DNA of 64,000 nt, from NCBI GenBank assembly GCA_029204225.1, contig MU831962.1:30321-94320 (forward strand), in the 5' to 3' direction. The translations under genes were made by a program, and so were the position numbers. This DNA is from Diphasiastrum complanatum (lineage: Eukaryota; Streptophyta; Lycopodiopsida; Lycopodiales; Lycopodiaceae). The notes under the pieces were generated by a model. It had not been told where the DNA came from. It made no database searches and saw only the letters and a list, made by a program, of their open reading frames with translations. Below, one piece after another: positions 44,421 to 58,150 of the stretch. Positions within the stretch are counted from its first letter, which is position 1, and the number at the start of each line of letters is the position of its first letter.

Positions 44421-47400
44421 ACATTCGATCAGAGCTTACTTTTGCTGCAATATGATATTCCTAAACGCTTTTGTTTTTGAGTCAATGAGAGATTGGTACG
44501 TATATGTGTGTTTTCTTTGCAATGTTAATACACGTTTGAAATGACTTTCAATGAGTTTATTTAAACTTATTTCAGTGTTTTTACTATTTTGCGCTTGCAT
44601 TTAAAACTATTCCAATGTTGGTATTGTTTAACAAGTTTTTTTTGATGTACAGGTAAGACCAAGACAATAAAATCGTATACAATGTACAAGCGTAAAAATT
44701 GTCGAAATCACATAAACATTGGGATGGTAGACGTGCAACATACCTTTCAAAGAACAACAACTTTGAACAACAAGCTTTCAAAAAAAGAAATAGAAAACTG
44801 TCTCAAATGACGTCAAAATTTCATCGAACATATAGTAGTCAATATTTTGGAGAATGTACGTTGTTAACAAAATCGAAATAAAATATCTGTGGCTTTCAAC
44901 AATAGCCCGCTTTTTGTTTGCCTATTTGTTCTATGCATCATCATGTGATGATATTTTTTTGTACATTTGTATTTTATATCAACAAGTAGTTATACTTATA
45001 TATCGATATTTACATTTCAATCATGTGTCTGAGGCAGATCGTCAAGCACTGCAACTTCACTATCCACCTCTGCAACTTCATGCTAGCAAGACCTTGCAGA
45101 CGATAATATTACTTACAGCATTTCATGTCGAAACTGATGAATAGTATTTGTTGATACTTTAGGGCATTGGAACAACAATTTAAAATATTGAGTGTAGAGA
45201 TTAGCCAATGAATAATAACTTAAAATTACAAACATAATAACATCAGGATACTGGAAGTTGAGAAATTTACGTCACCACATATATCAACATTTGGAGTTTG
45301 CATCACAATATTGTTCAAATGTTTTTTAACATTGGCAATAGAAAAGTACATGCCATTATTAAGCCGAATAGTATTTGCAAGTATTACTCTCCAAAACTCC
45401 TTTCACTGCAAAATCAGTGCTTGTACCATATGTTTGAGATGCGACCATACATTGATTCATACTATCTATTTATTACTTCAAACAATAAATGATGATTTCC
45501 ATATGAATATGACCACCATCCAACACATCAAAAAACACTTCTCAAAAGCATACTTGTTTCATTAAGTTGAGTGTTGTACGTTTCAATTAAGAATAGCTAA
45601 AGATTTCTCTAATTCTTTATCTTGCAATCGTTAATAAGCCAATACCCTATCCATCCACTGAGAATTAAACTTGCACCCCCACAATCAAACAACATGTTCT
45701 ATTAAACTTATGGATCATTAATTTCTCAAAGAAGTTTGCATCGAATTTAGACGGCCTTGAAAATAAAATGACCAAGATCAGTAAGCACTTACCAATATCC
45801 AAGACAATAAGCACTCGAGGCATCAAGACACTAACTTAGCATTTCTTGTTAGTACAATAACTAATGTCCAACACGTCTAAAGAATTGCCATGGCTTGTAA
45901 AACAAGATACTAGAAACAAGTCCTCTAGGCATATAGGAAATTGTAGCATGGATGCAAACTATACGAGATACTGTTCAAGTGTAAAAAACTCAATATTATA
46001 AAAATGCAAGACCACTAAGGATCTTGTCATATTTTCATACTTTGAAGCTTCTTCTAACAGCAATAAAGTGAAGTGACGTCCTGAGACCGCTGCTATAAAA
46101 AACCCATCAAATTATAATTCAAAGTACTTGTTCAATCCAGTCACAATACAATCATTATCACATCAAAACTCTGTAATCCCCAGTCTGGTCTCTATTGTTA
46201 TTAAATATGCAGTGATCACTCATATTGTTGGTCCACACATCATATAGTTTTGATGCAGCTTTCTTTCTTAGATGAGTTAGGTGAGGATAAATGCTGGCCA
46301 ATTAGAAACTCTGATAACATGATAAGACGGGAAGCACAATTTCTAAAAATAGAGTAATTGGCGATATCTGAAAGTACAGTAACCTTTAGATGAGTAATTG
46401 GCAGCAGAAGCTCATTTCTTTTTTCTTCCATATTTCTGTTCTTTGGCTGGATGCTTGTTTTTAGATTGATGAATGCTTTAGAGACTATTCAGTTTTTGAA
46501 GTTCATGTCATAGGAACTTGAAAACATAAATCTTACAAGTAGTCACCTGAATGATGAGTAATGAATCCAAACTGAAATTTTCCATAAATGATTTATTATG
46601 TGTGTTAATATATTGATCATGTCAACCTGTACAGCAAGGATATCCATGCTTCCAAGTTCTCACTACATGCGAATCTGAGAATTTAGTCACCGGCATTCAA
46701 AACTTACATTCCAAACACCACTTTCTAATATATATTCAAATGAAATTTGAATACAGTGAAGATCAAAAGCTCTCCTTGCTGTGCTGCCATCATTGACGCC
46801 AAAAAGGTTCCAGCTAAATTTGATTGTACTTGCTCTACTAACCAAACAAGAGATGCTGAAGCCGAAGCTCTCTTGACTTAAAACTCATTTACCCAGTTAC
46901 ACTGAATCACGCTGGCCTTCATATGTTTGAGATGTAAGTGTTTTATGAAGCCGCAACTAGCAACTGTGTGCACTGGTATATGATGATGGTTGCCACAGGG
47001 TACCTCACAACGTTCAAAATTGGCAGATCACTCGCACCCATAAAGCTTTACGGCATATTCTTATCAGAATGTTAACAGAAAAACTATCTCACATGTGAAC
47101 TATGCTTGTCCCATTTCGCAACCTGTTGAGGACAGAGGTGAGGGCGTACATACCTCTCCCTCAAAAGAAACCCACTGTCCATAACTAAGAATGAACAGCA
47201 ATCAAGGTTCTTCTGGTAGACCAGTCACTCTAGTAAGTTGAAAAAGATTTTAGGTTGCAATTGACATCATCCATAAAGGTACCAATCAATGGATTCTGTA
47301 AAATTGGTGCTCTCATGCAGACAAAACCCCTCATGATTTGGGTAAGAGAAATCCTCCCATCGGACAAGTCTGCTGATCAGAAATCAACGTCTTGGATGCT

Positions 47401-48420
47401 TGAATGTAAGGAGCTCCTTAACTATTTCCAGGTTCATATTCCAGGATCGTTGATGAGAACAAACTTGGCCAAGAGAGAATCAAAATTGTTGTTCACTGCG
47501 TTGTTATCCATACCTCGGTACATTATGCATATCAAGCTCGTGCAGTATTCAAGTACTGCAAATATTATTTTCGTCGTTTGTACCTGCAGAATTCACATGA
47601 AAGTAAGCTCATGAAACAGTGAGGATAAATCCACCAAGTACAACAAGACCGCACAGAGAAAAGCTTCCCTTGATAAAAAGCCATAAACAGTTGCAATTCA
47701 GCTCAAAATCTTCTTCAGAAAAAATTTCTTCACTCACCCACAATTTCATCTGAAATATTTTCAGTAAGAAAAATGTCCAGGAAAAAGATACGTCATGTAA
47801 GACTTTTAAGTACAAATTAGTTGAGAGTTTATGTTTCAATATCATGATAAATTTGAACCTACTTTACAATTCTTGAGAAGATAAGTATGTATGTCCATAC
47901 ATGACGCCTACTAACCTAAGATGAGAAACTCCCATAACAAGATCTATTATCTCACAATGCACAAAATCCCCTAAATACTCCTAATCATACATTGCAAAAA
48001 AATTGCCACCTCACAATGCACTACTCGCACCCTTGCACGCACACGCTGGAATGTCCCATATCGGCCCTGCTCAGGAATTTTCATCAGGGCTGGTTCGAAC
48101 TGGACCCGTTCGATTCGGGCAGTTCAAACCGCAATTCAAGGTTCTATTGTTTGATCTACAGTTGAGTTGTCCCCCACGCCCTCCCTCTATGTGCCAATGT
48201 TAGACCAGTTTTCTCGTTTTACTCCATTGTATTTGCTCAGTTTGGGGTTATCATATTTTGCATGTAAACAGACTGAAGGTTTTTGTTCATAGTGGTTACT
48301 AGTTAGTTAGTGGTTAGAAGTTAAAACTTAGTAGTTGATAGTTATACTTAATACTTACTAGTTAGTAGTTATAAATTAAAATTTAGAAATCAGAAGTAAG
48401 AAAGACTCCAGAAATCTGTG

Positions 48421-48423
<3 letters not shown>
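44421..48423. other. 4-kb region with no recognised gene
   Basis: AT-rich text. Open frames (for example 44,854-45,144 and 47,255-47,614 plus) lack known motifs, codon regularity or splice context. From 48,300, words such as TTAGTAGTTA and ACTAGTTAGT recur, a style that continues into the introns of the hAT copy to the right. Confidence 0.4.

Positions 48424-48497
<74 letters not shown>
48424..48497. repeat. (GA)37 microsatellite
   Basis: 74 bases of GA. No LINE 3' hairpin or ORF adjoins on either strand, unlike the (TC)n tracts at 15-20 kb and 53 kb. Confidence 0.97.
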
Positions 48498-48501
<4 letters not shown>

Positions 48502-48578
48502 GCTAGAGTACCTTTGGAGCTGAACAATATTAATTTTCAACTTTGAAGTTTGCATTCTGGATTTAGAGTTTATTTGCA

Positions 48579-51500
48579 ATGCTCATCACTATGAACCAGC
48601 TTGGTTACACCATCATATCTGACGGTTGGATTGATGCAAGATAGGACCACATATTGAATATCTTGTTGTCTTCCGGCATGGGAACAATGTTATTGAGATC
48701 CACTGACACCTTTGCGGTAGCATCGAGCTGCCATTGGTCATGGCACGTCGTACAGGTATAATCAATCCATTATCCACATTCCAATCAATCCATTAACCTT
48801 TATTTAGAAGTTACTAGTTACAACGTACTACGTACTACCATCTACATACTCACTACTATGTAGTACGTACTAGTAAGTTTTTAGCTACTCAAAGGTTAGT
48901 ACGGTCCTTGATACTTACTAGTTGATACTTGCTAGTTAGTAGTAGTTACTAGGTTCTTAGTCTACTTAGTGCTAATTTCTAAGTTCTACGTGTTCAAGAA
49001 TCCATGTGCATCGCGCATTGCTCAAGCCTAGATTAAGTATCATTATGGTTCAAATTCAGAACTTTCAATTTCCAACTTCCAACTGCCACTGTGAAACTTG
49101 AAACTGAGTGATAGTTAATTACTAAGATCTTGATGTGGTTTGTACAATGTTCACAATTGAATGATCAATTGACAATGTTGATTCTTGAATGTTGAATGAC
49201 CAATCGTTTGCATATTGTGCCCTATACAGGTTTTCATGGACATTGTGGCAGACTGCGTTGCTATGGGTAGGCTCGTTAAGACCTAAACGCCACATTTTTT
49301 TAACCACCTTGTGCTGCACATTGCCTAGACTTCCTGGTTGAGGATGTAACCAAGATACCATGGATCAAGGAGGTACTTAGTGAGATTCATCACCAAGAGC
49401 CCTTGATTCAGTTTGGCATGTGCCATTGTGTGTGTACTATGTACTATCATCTATGTTCAATGTTCAGAACTTGAATGTTTTAATTTTCCAGACTTCTATG
49501 CGTTATGGTCTAGATTCATCATTCTATGTTATATGATATATCTGGATTCTAGTATCATCTACCACGATTCGTAGTTAGAAGTTCTGTTCTTGCTTTGATG
49601 ATTGTACAAACACAAATTCTGGAATGCATTGTGCAAGTTTGTGTTTATATTCATAGTCTTGGAACAACTGAAAGTTCATACACACTTGAGGCAGATGGTC
49701 GTTCAAGTGGGTGCAATGGGGGCCATCACAGGAGCCCAAGGGTAGGAGATTCGAGTTGGTCTTGATCTCATCTTCATTTTGGGATGAGGCAAGATCCATT
49801 GTCGTTGGTCTACAGCCTACCTACACTACTGTCCTGTGCCTTACAGATTGAGAGGTTTGTGTGTTGGGCCTTCTATATGAGTTCATGAATAGGCCACGGG
49901 CGAGTAGCTACAACAGTGTATGACCAACAACCTAGAGAGGTATTAGAATATTGTTAGCTCTTCGCTCTATCTTGTGTTGACTCTTGAGTCCTTCCTTATA
50001 TTTTGGAAGTTTATTTTGAAGTCTAAACTTTGACGTGCCACATTTAAAATTTTGAAATTCAAACTTATCATAGACGAATCTTTGGCAGAGCTTTCAATGC
50101 ATATCATTCAACTGTTACAAGCTTGAGGAGATCCAACGCCTCTAGCGAAGTAGATAAGAGTGATTTCCTCAACCCTGGCATGCCATGGCCCACATACTCC
50201 ATCCATTATAGAGGAGAGAGTAGCAATATGACGATAGGGAGGTCAAGATGGCTAGAATGCCTATCTCTCCTAGGTTATCCTGATGTACACGAGAAGGACA
50301 GGCTCTTGGATGAGCTCCACATATTCAGGCAGGAAACCATGGAGTTCTCCAGTGGGCCCGCACGGTTGAGAGAGGGTAATATACTGCAATCCATGATCGT
50401 TGCAATTTGCCATTGTTAAGTTTTAATAATTGAATTGTATAGCCACATCTTGATGATTCGTGGATTGTGATATATTCAAATTCTTGGTTTTGTTTTGCGC
50501 ACCTGACTCCTCATTATACTTTTAACAATGACCAGGCCAGCTGTGTCCTATGTCATGGTGGATGAAGTTCGGGGTTGATGGTCTTAAGTTGGCCTTAAGA
50601 TCCTCTCACAAGAATGCACTACAGTTGCTTGTAAGAGGAACTAGGGTGTTCATCCTTTGATTCACAAGAAGAAGAGGAATTGACTCTCCTCTATGCAGCT
50701 GGAGAGGTTCCAACTTGAGATTTCTGACTAGACTCCAGAGCACCTCAAAGCCTATCCAAGTAGATTCTAATTTCTAATGTGCATTGTGTACATAGGTGAT
50801 AGTATAGTCACATTGTATGTGAAATTTGAGGTTTGAAGTTTGAACTATTACCTACACATTCAACTTTTAAGGTTTTAACTTTGAGTTTGAAGTTTGAAGT
50901 AATTTCTACTAGATTATAAAGTGTATATTATATGACTATTGGCATTTGGTCCTCCAGATTCATGATTCCTTTCTGATCAGTGATTCCAATGTCGCATGTA
51001 CACAGGTCAACCTAGATGACATCGATGTGGCAAAGGTTCCAAATTTGTCACCAAGATCACAAGACAAGGATGCAGGCTATGCAAAGGACACAAGCATTCA
51101 CATTTCAGAATTGTGATTTGTGGGGCATGGCTGCTGGAGCTTGCCATGATGTATTTGCTGCATACCATGATCCATCACTGATCATGTTGCATGCATGATT
51201 GCATCTATGTAGTATGATCAATGATTCTAGAGTCTATCTAGATTTTAGTATCTAGTATGATCTATCGATGTAGTAAAATCTATTTGTCTAACAATCTATT
51301 GTTGAATGTTCAGCATTCAGGTTGAAACTTCAGAGGCATGTGTATTATGTCAAATGTGACTTTATGTATTACGTAATGTGCTTTGAGTTGAACTTCAAAT
51401 ATGTTACTTTATGTATTATGCAACATGTTCGAAGTTGAGACTTCAAACTTGAATGATAACTTACTAGTAACTTATAAGTACAAGATGCATTTTTGACTTG

Positions 51501-51819
51501 TGAGTAGTAACACGTTTGTGAATCCTTCTGTGCAGGACCTACCACTCGAGCACATGCATTGCCTAGCAGGCTAGGATAGGGTATGAGCTCTCACGCTCAT
51601 GACTCCGACAATGAGTCAGAGGCATCACTAGAGGAGGGAGATGAGGATGGGTGTGAAGCGAGTGATGATGAGGATAGGGATGAGGATGACAGGCATCCTG
51701 CCTCCAAACCTGTAACTTTATTTGCTGAGGAGTTCATCCATGATGTTCATGAGGAGGCTACACTAGACTCCATGGCAGCAACACCTGTTTGGAGGAGGCT
51801 CATAGCCAAGAGAGCTTAG
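48579..51819 (+). pseudogene. hAT transposase, multi-exon, decayed
   Basis: Plus-strand exon-like blocks follow hAT order. 48,579-48,755 gives GYTIISDGWIDAR-stop-DHILNILLSSG (DUF659 start; stop at 48,642-48,644), with donor GT at 48,756. About 49,230-49,420 (acceptor ATACAG) gives MDIVADCVAMGRLVK, then in a shifted frame PPCAAHCLDFLVEDVTKIPW. About 50,120-50,374 gives DELHIFRQETMEF. 50,536-50,760 gives PMSWWMKFGVDG, then LKILSQECTTVACKRN-stop and IHKKKRN (C-terminal dimerisation domain). 51,006 onward gives VNLDDIDVAKVPNLSPRS. 51,536-51,819 is an acidic tail with DSDNESEASLEEGDEDG. Such transposases cut and paste hAT DNA transposons. Stops and frameshifts make it inactive. The introns are full of short reiterated words (TTGAAGTTTGAA, ACTAGTTAGTAG). 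Terminal repeats were not found. Confidence 0.8.
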
Positions 51820-52554
51820 ACTATAGGAGCTTGGGTAATAGATCTTGATAGAGGATAATTTTTACTAATATCTAGAGTCTAGTTCCTAGATAGTAGACAA
51901 AGTTCTCACTTGAAACTTGAAACTTCTAAGCCCTAACTCCTAAAAGTTCAGTCTTAACTCTTGACTCTAGTTTGTTATGACTCGAGATTTATGTGCACAT
52001 GCCACGATTCAAGTCTCAGTGACTTGTGAACTATTTATGTTCATAATTATTAATACATATCATCATTCATTATCATATTTAAGTTTTAACATTTTATGAT
52101 GATTATGGTTGTGAACGTTGTTCCTACATGATGGTGCTCTGTACATTCCCACGTTCAGGGCACTTTTCTTCATTGTGGGAGTGTTATAAACATATTTGTC
52201 CATATGGGTGCACTTTTTATGCATATCTTGGCCAAGCACCCTCTTTATTCATGTACAGGCCTATGGGCCCTTTGTCCTTCAGTTGGGCCCTAGGCCCAGC
52301 TATTACTTGTTCATTACCTAAAGGTCCCCTACAAGAGGGTGCACTTTTTTCTCTCTACATCACCATTGTGGACCTTATCAACTCTGATCTCTAGAAGCTT
52401 CCAACCAGACACTCAAGTCAATCAGCTTTCGATGTTGATATTGGTCGAGCTCTTCATGAGAGAATTCATTGATATTGTTTGTAGGCCTTTAGCCATTGAT
52501 TATATGTGATGTCATTAGCCATTCTTCTTGGCAAATTGCTACTTGATTGCCATT
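51820..52554. other. Unassigned region with GGGCCC-rich patch
   Basis: No gene found. Around 52,250-52,340, GGCCTATGGGCCC and GGGCCCTAGGCCC recall the LTR text near 3,500 and 7,710, but alignment by eye is weak. Confidence 0.35.
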
Positions 52555-52800
52555 TACGGTATGCCTTCTGGCATGGAAAACCTCAATAAATACTCAGAGG
52601 TAGAATCAAAGTTAGAGATATGAAGTTAGGTCCAGATGAACTTCTAAGTGGTCTTCGTAGCATATTATCTTGGCTATTAAGATTATCTTCTAGTTTGCTA
52701 GTTTGTTTTATTCAAGTTGCTTGGCAACATTGATCCATCTAAGTTTCACCTTATCGACTGTATTGTTTGGTCTTATATGCCTTATGGCATGGAAAAGACA

Positions 52801-52862
<62 letters not shown>
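52555..52862 (+). mobile_element. Two LINE 3' ends, second with (TC)29 tail
   Basis: The hairpin ATGCC-TTCT-GGCAT (52,561-52,574) followed by GGAAAACCTCAATAAA is an isolated LINE 3' end without a TC tail. A second end has ATGCC-TTAT-GGCAT (52,777-52,790), GGAAAAGACATTCAC and a TC run at 52,805-52,862. No coding part belongs to either. The tetraloop differs between copies while the stem is kept. Confidence 0.75.
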
Positions 52863-52864
<2 letters not shown>

Positions 52865-53796
52865 CGTGCCATGGTCCCATCTTCTTGATCCATCGCTAGC
52901 TATTCCATGCAGCTATACTTCATTGGGTTGCCTAATCCATTGCTGGCTAGGTTGATCGTTGCCTGGCTGTAGAGACCTCTGCCTACAAGCTATTTGCTTG
53001 TGGCCATGTATCGCTTGCAGATCGTAGAAATGGCGAAGAATAAAAAAGCAAGTAGCATAGGGAGCTCCACTCCCTGCTAGCTTGCAAAATCTTAGGCAGC
53101 ACCTCCAGCTAAACCATCTTCTTCAGATTCCATCACTTCAGCTTCAACGCCTTCTACATCTCCAACTACGTCTGCTCCAGTGTCTTGGTCTGATCTGCCA
53201 TGCCATGCCTATATCTCCTTCTATGTCTTATAATGAGCCCATCATTGCTATTCCCTTAACCCCCTACCAGGAATTGACGTTTCTATCTACTCCAACGAAA
53301 GATCTGAGTCATCTGATCCCTCTATTGTGTGAAGACACAAATAAGATATACACAATAATGCGATATCACTGGAGTCTAGGCGAGATGTGCTACTATGCCG
53401 ATCTAAATGCAAGGACACTAATATCTTACATATGTACAAGTTGTGGATCGCAAAAAAGCCCTTCAGGAAGCAAAGGAGACAAGTAGACGCATGATCTACA
53501 GAGATGGTAACATTCATTTTGTTGAAACCAAGCAAAAAGCTAATATTGAGAGCGTAGATTTGATTGAGTTAGAGCAGAGTTATAGAAATGAAGAGTTGTC
53601 CAGCTGAATATGTAAATGGTCTCAGTACCATATAATCTCTGCCTTATAACTTCTCTCTTCTTAGTGCTTATTTCTTTGTTTTAGTAATTTGGATAGTACA
53701 GTAAGTTTGTTTCGACGACATTGATCCCTCTAGTTTCCATCACACTTGGATGTACTTCTTTCGCCTTATATGCATCTTGGCATGAAAAGACATGAA

Positions 53797-53864
<68 letters not shown>
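52863..53864 (+). mobile_element. LINE derivative with ORF1 only, (TC)32 tail
   Basis: It begins directly after (TC)n. An ATG near 53,031 opens MAKNKKASSIGSSTPC, then stops and a Ser/Thr/Pro-rich part ending SAPVSWSDL, a LINE ORF1 N-terminus. The RRM-like part is broken (AKKPFRKQRR, then IYRDGNIHFVETKQKANIES) and ends with a TGA near 53,607. The LINE 3' end follows with GTACTTCTTTCGCCTTATA, hairpin ATGCA-TCTT-GGCAT and TC at 53,801-53,864. ORF2 is absent, as in the copy at 13,263. It ends only 29 bases from the stop codon of the helicase gene, lying antisense in that gene's 3' untranslated region. Confidence 0.8.
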
Positions 53865-53866
<2 letters not shown>

Positions 53867-53893
53867 AGTATCTTCCAGCTTGCAAGGTAAACT

Positions 53894-55285
53894 TCACCTA
53901 GCCTTGCTTTTGAATCCTTTGTGTGACAAGCCAGCCTTCCTCTTTTTATTGGATGAGTTCATGAGTCTCTGCCTTTTGGAGTCTTTGACATCCCCTTGAA
54001 ACAATTGCTCCATTTCTTCCTTTCTGCTTACAAAATTTGTTCCCTTCATCTTCTTTGCTCCTGTATTCTTTTTAACGAACCGTCCAGCTTCTTTAGCTCT
54101 TTCCACGGCCTTGACAGCTTTGGCTCGCCTATAAGCTGCCTCAACGGTAGATTTGCCATTAGTGCCACTGGTCTTCCTTGATGCCTCCTGGACGTCTTTG
54201 AGCTGCAGTCCAAGTAGTTACTTGCTTATACATCTAATTTCACTATTCTGAAAATAAGAAAATTAGTGTTGAATATCATCTTGTTTTTTGGTAATATCCC
54301 AATTATTCACGGGAACTTGACTATCCCCATAAAGGCTAAGATTGCAATGATCAGAAAATGCACAAATAAAAACGCTTTCCAATCAATTGCAAACAACACT
54401 AGATGCTTGTAGAAACAGTGAACATAACTATGACCAAATGAAAATATAATATCCTATGCTCAAACCTCTGGGTCATCTGAAACCTCATCATTTGATTCAA
54501 CTTCACGAGCAGCCTCCAATTGTCGTCGTTTCTTACGTGGAAGATGTTTCTGAGATGAATGTGCATGGTAATAATAATCACAATCAGAATGTATAGGGTT
54601 TCTTTATTTACAGAGTGACCTGAGACTTCATGCTCCAAACTTAAGATACAAAAACTAAGTAAACAAATTAAACTGCAAGTACATTCGTGAGCATTTGACA
54701 AAGTACCTCCTTTTCCAGTTTCCTTTTTGCCTTTTTCTGCAAATTTTCGAATTCATTGACGCTAATGTTCTTCTTATCAGTAACGCTTCTTGCATCCTGA
54801 GGAATGCCAATTTTGTAAACTTCCAGTAGATGATACAACCAAAAAGTTACAGACTAAAGGGAACTTGGAGAATAATTACCAGCTTCAAACCTTATTATGA
54901 AGTCATGGCATTTAAACATTTCTTTTGAGCTTCACTAAAGTATTATTTTCAGTAGAGTATGCCTAATGCATAAAATCAGGAAAGCTAACATAATAAGAAA
55001 AGACATTCATTACAGCTACAAGCCGCAGTTTTTCCAAATTAGGGAAATATAGGGGATTCTTTTATTAAAATTCTTGGAAATACCACGATAGGTTGGATCT
55101 GGAATAGCTGATATATTGAAGCTGGGGCTTGAGACCAATTTGGGCCCCATTCTTGTATTTCAGGTGTAAAATTTTTATCCAAAAAGATCTTAGTGTACTT
55201 GAGTTTACATTGGTGTCGTAGCACATCTTGCCTAGACTCCAGTGAAGCAAAGTGTAAGACCAGAGTATTAACGTCCTTTTTGGTG

Positions 55286-55348
<63 letters not shown>

Positions 55349-58063
55349 TGAGGTATCTAAAAATGTAGATGTACACGAGGCAAGATAAGGTATACCCAAG
55401 CATAGTATACCCAGTCAGAGCAATAAAACTTCTCCATAAAAAGGACAAGTCCCAACTATAACTTGCAGTATGAGCAGGTTACCTTAATCCTTGATATGGT
55501 GATGCTCACAAGGAGCATATGCACAATCACGGTAGAGACGCAATGAGACTAACAATTTAACAAATACTATGGATATAATAGTCAGTGTGCATCAATGCAG
55601 ACACCACCATCTCTCTGCTAGGTCGTTTCAACTTTGAGGGGGGGAGAATTAAATGTGCTTGTGTATCCTATGATGTGGATGTGGAGGAGGGAGAGTAAAT
55701 GTGCTCATTTACAGTATGATGTGGATGTGGTCCAGCACTCACATCTCTGATGTATGTTCATCTCTAACTTGAATAAATTGTCGGGCTCCATGGTCTTGAG
55801 ATTCGTACCTTGTAAATCGATTCTGAATTTGAATCAAGATGCTTCATTGCTTCTTGTCTCCAAGATTTTGGGTCCTTTACGCAAAAACAAAATTCAACAA
55901 TTTAAGTTTTTCCCAGAATTTTCAAACTTAGAATAATTTGGACTGCAAAAAAGGAATATAAAAGTGCTTGGAATTGAGGCGATTCAAATTGACTAGGAAG
56001 TATGCTGCATCTCTGTAAATAGTTGACATGTGGGAAAAAAGTATCCAGTACGTGTTTGTGTTGAGGAAGGGCCTGTGTTGCAAGCTGAGAATTATTTATA
56101 ATAGTTCTCAGAGATATAATGCCTGCCATGCATCTATAATCAGCATGCTAGGAAAGAAGGTGACGTGATGAGATTGTCCCAAAAAAGAAATTGGAGAAAC
56201 AACAGGGTTGCCCACCTGCACAACCTCCATATGTACCTGCTGAGCTTACTTCCCATTTTGGAATCCATTTTTCTAGCACCATTTAAGCTTGCAAGTCCAA
56301 GTGCTGCTTTTTAACTGTATCCAGCACTTCAGAACTATCTTGAGCATCTAATCTGTTCACTTGCTGCAGAACTGTATAATTTCATCCAACAATCCTTCAG
56401 CACAAGAAATTGCTTCTTTAAGAAAAGCCAAACGCTCTTAGATAGAGTCACAGTGTATTATGAAATCTAAAGCTCCAAAATGTTTCCTTTAAGTATTTCT
56501 TTCCGTCTCCATAAATGTTCCGCGCTCTCAACCTTTGATAGATCACGCATAAATAATGACATACTGGTAATATAACATCTCTCAAGGTATAGCTGAATAG
56601 ATCATAAAAGTGCATGCAACGAGTACCTTTATCTGCCAATGTCAGATGTTCAAACTTCAGAGTGACTGAACCCTATGGTAAAACGTGATAGCTGGATCAC
56701 AAAGGCAGCAAATAATGCAAGGATAATCTTGTGCAATATTGAGGCATGAGCTTGAGGATGGGTGGTCTCAATACCTCCAGAGTATAACACCAGACGATGT
56801 AGAGCAGCAGGCCTGCGACGATGAGCTCATGATTTTCAGGAAAGACCGCCTCAACGCATTGCATTGAGAGTCCTCTCACAAAATTTCACTGCTGCAGCTT
56901 GTGAGAGGAAATGGAGCATCAACTCCCTCATACAAACCAAGAAGAGAAACAAGCTCTTCACAAAGCAATTAGAACGCCAGTGTTTGTGCATTCAAACCTA
57001 CGCCTTCTAGATAATATGAGGGAGGCCAAAGATGCAGGTAATTACTAATTGTTTAAACTTGTATTTGAGGCTTGAGCTTGAACTACTTGAACTTGAACTT
57101 GAGTCTTGAGTGCTTAGTGTTGAAGCTTATCACTTCAGTCTTGGTACTTTGAAGTCTTGAAAGTTGACTAGTTTGGACTTTGATGACTCATGAACCATTT
57201 GTAATTTGTGAATTTGTGTCACATGTGATATGAGTGAATTGTTTAAACTTTAGGTAAACCCTGATGAAATAGACATCGCCAAGGTTCCTGATTTACCACC
57301 TAGGTTAGAGGAGGAGGATAATATATATGCCCTCTTGCATCGCGAGTTTATTGCACGATTGGGTAGGCTTCAGGCTTGAGCCTTACTTGGTAATTGAAAT
57401 TGAATACTTGAGTCTTATATTTCAATCAACTTTCAAGATTGTAGTATGTACTATCTAGATTCTGCTATCTAGGTCATCTCCTGGGTCTTGAGCCTTCAAA
57501 GTTCAATTTTGGACAATGAGAATTGAGTACTTTCTAATAGCTGCAAATCTCTATCTGCGGGACCTGTGACTCGGGTGCATCACGACAGACTCAGGCTGCC
57601 GCTACTCGGCAACAACATTCAGAGGGCAGCGTCAATAGCTCTACCGAGGAGAATGAGGAGAGCGACTATCAGAGCCAAGCTTCTTCTTCTAATGAGGTCT
57701 CAGAGGCTCGGGATGATGATCATGATGATGAGGAGCATGTGCAGGAGGGTAAGATGCCATCCCCCACTAGCAGGACCAGAAGGAGGACCTAGGTCCTAAG
57801 TTTATATTATAGTTCATAGTAGACATGAGGGTCCGGGGCGGACGTGGCCTTTTGGTGTCCGCGTCTGGCGCCCGGACCCGGACACGTCCGACCCCCGGAC
57901 GTAGGGTTGGACGCGTCCAACTTTTTTTTTAAAATTTTTTTGGACACTGGACGTGTCCAGCATCCAGACGTGGACGCGTCCAAGACCCGGGAGACATATT
58001 TTTTTCAAAAAAAAAAAAAGTTTTGGCCCCTAAACCCCAAAACGCGCGCACGCGCGCGCGCGT

Positions 58064-58095
<32 letters not shown>

Positions 58096-58098
58096 GAG

Positions 58099-58150
<52 letters not shown>

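Noticed and set aside
44421-48423. Possible gene in the 4-kb open region (for example 47,255-47,614)
   Set aside because: The longest frames lack motifs, splice-flanked neighbours and codon regularity. I found no support on either strand.
48424-48497. Further LINE tail at the (GA)37 tract
   Set aside because: Neither strand shows the ATGCC/GGCAT hairpin, the AATAAAG text or LINE coding sequence next to it.
57566-57799. Arg/Met-rich plus-strand frame
   Set aside because: It is the wrong frame of the acidic hAT tail; the frame with SSTEENEESDYQ matches the layout of the other hAT copy.
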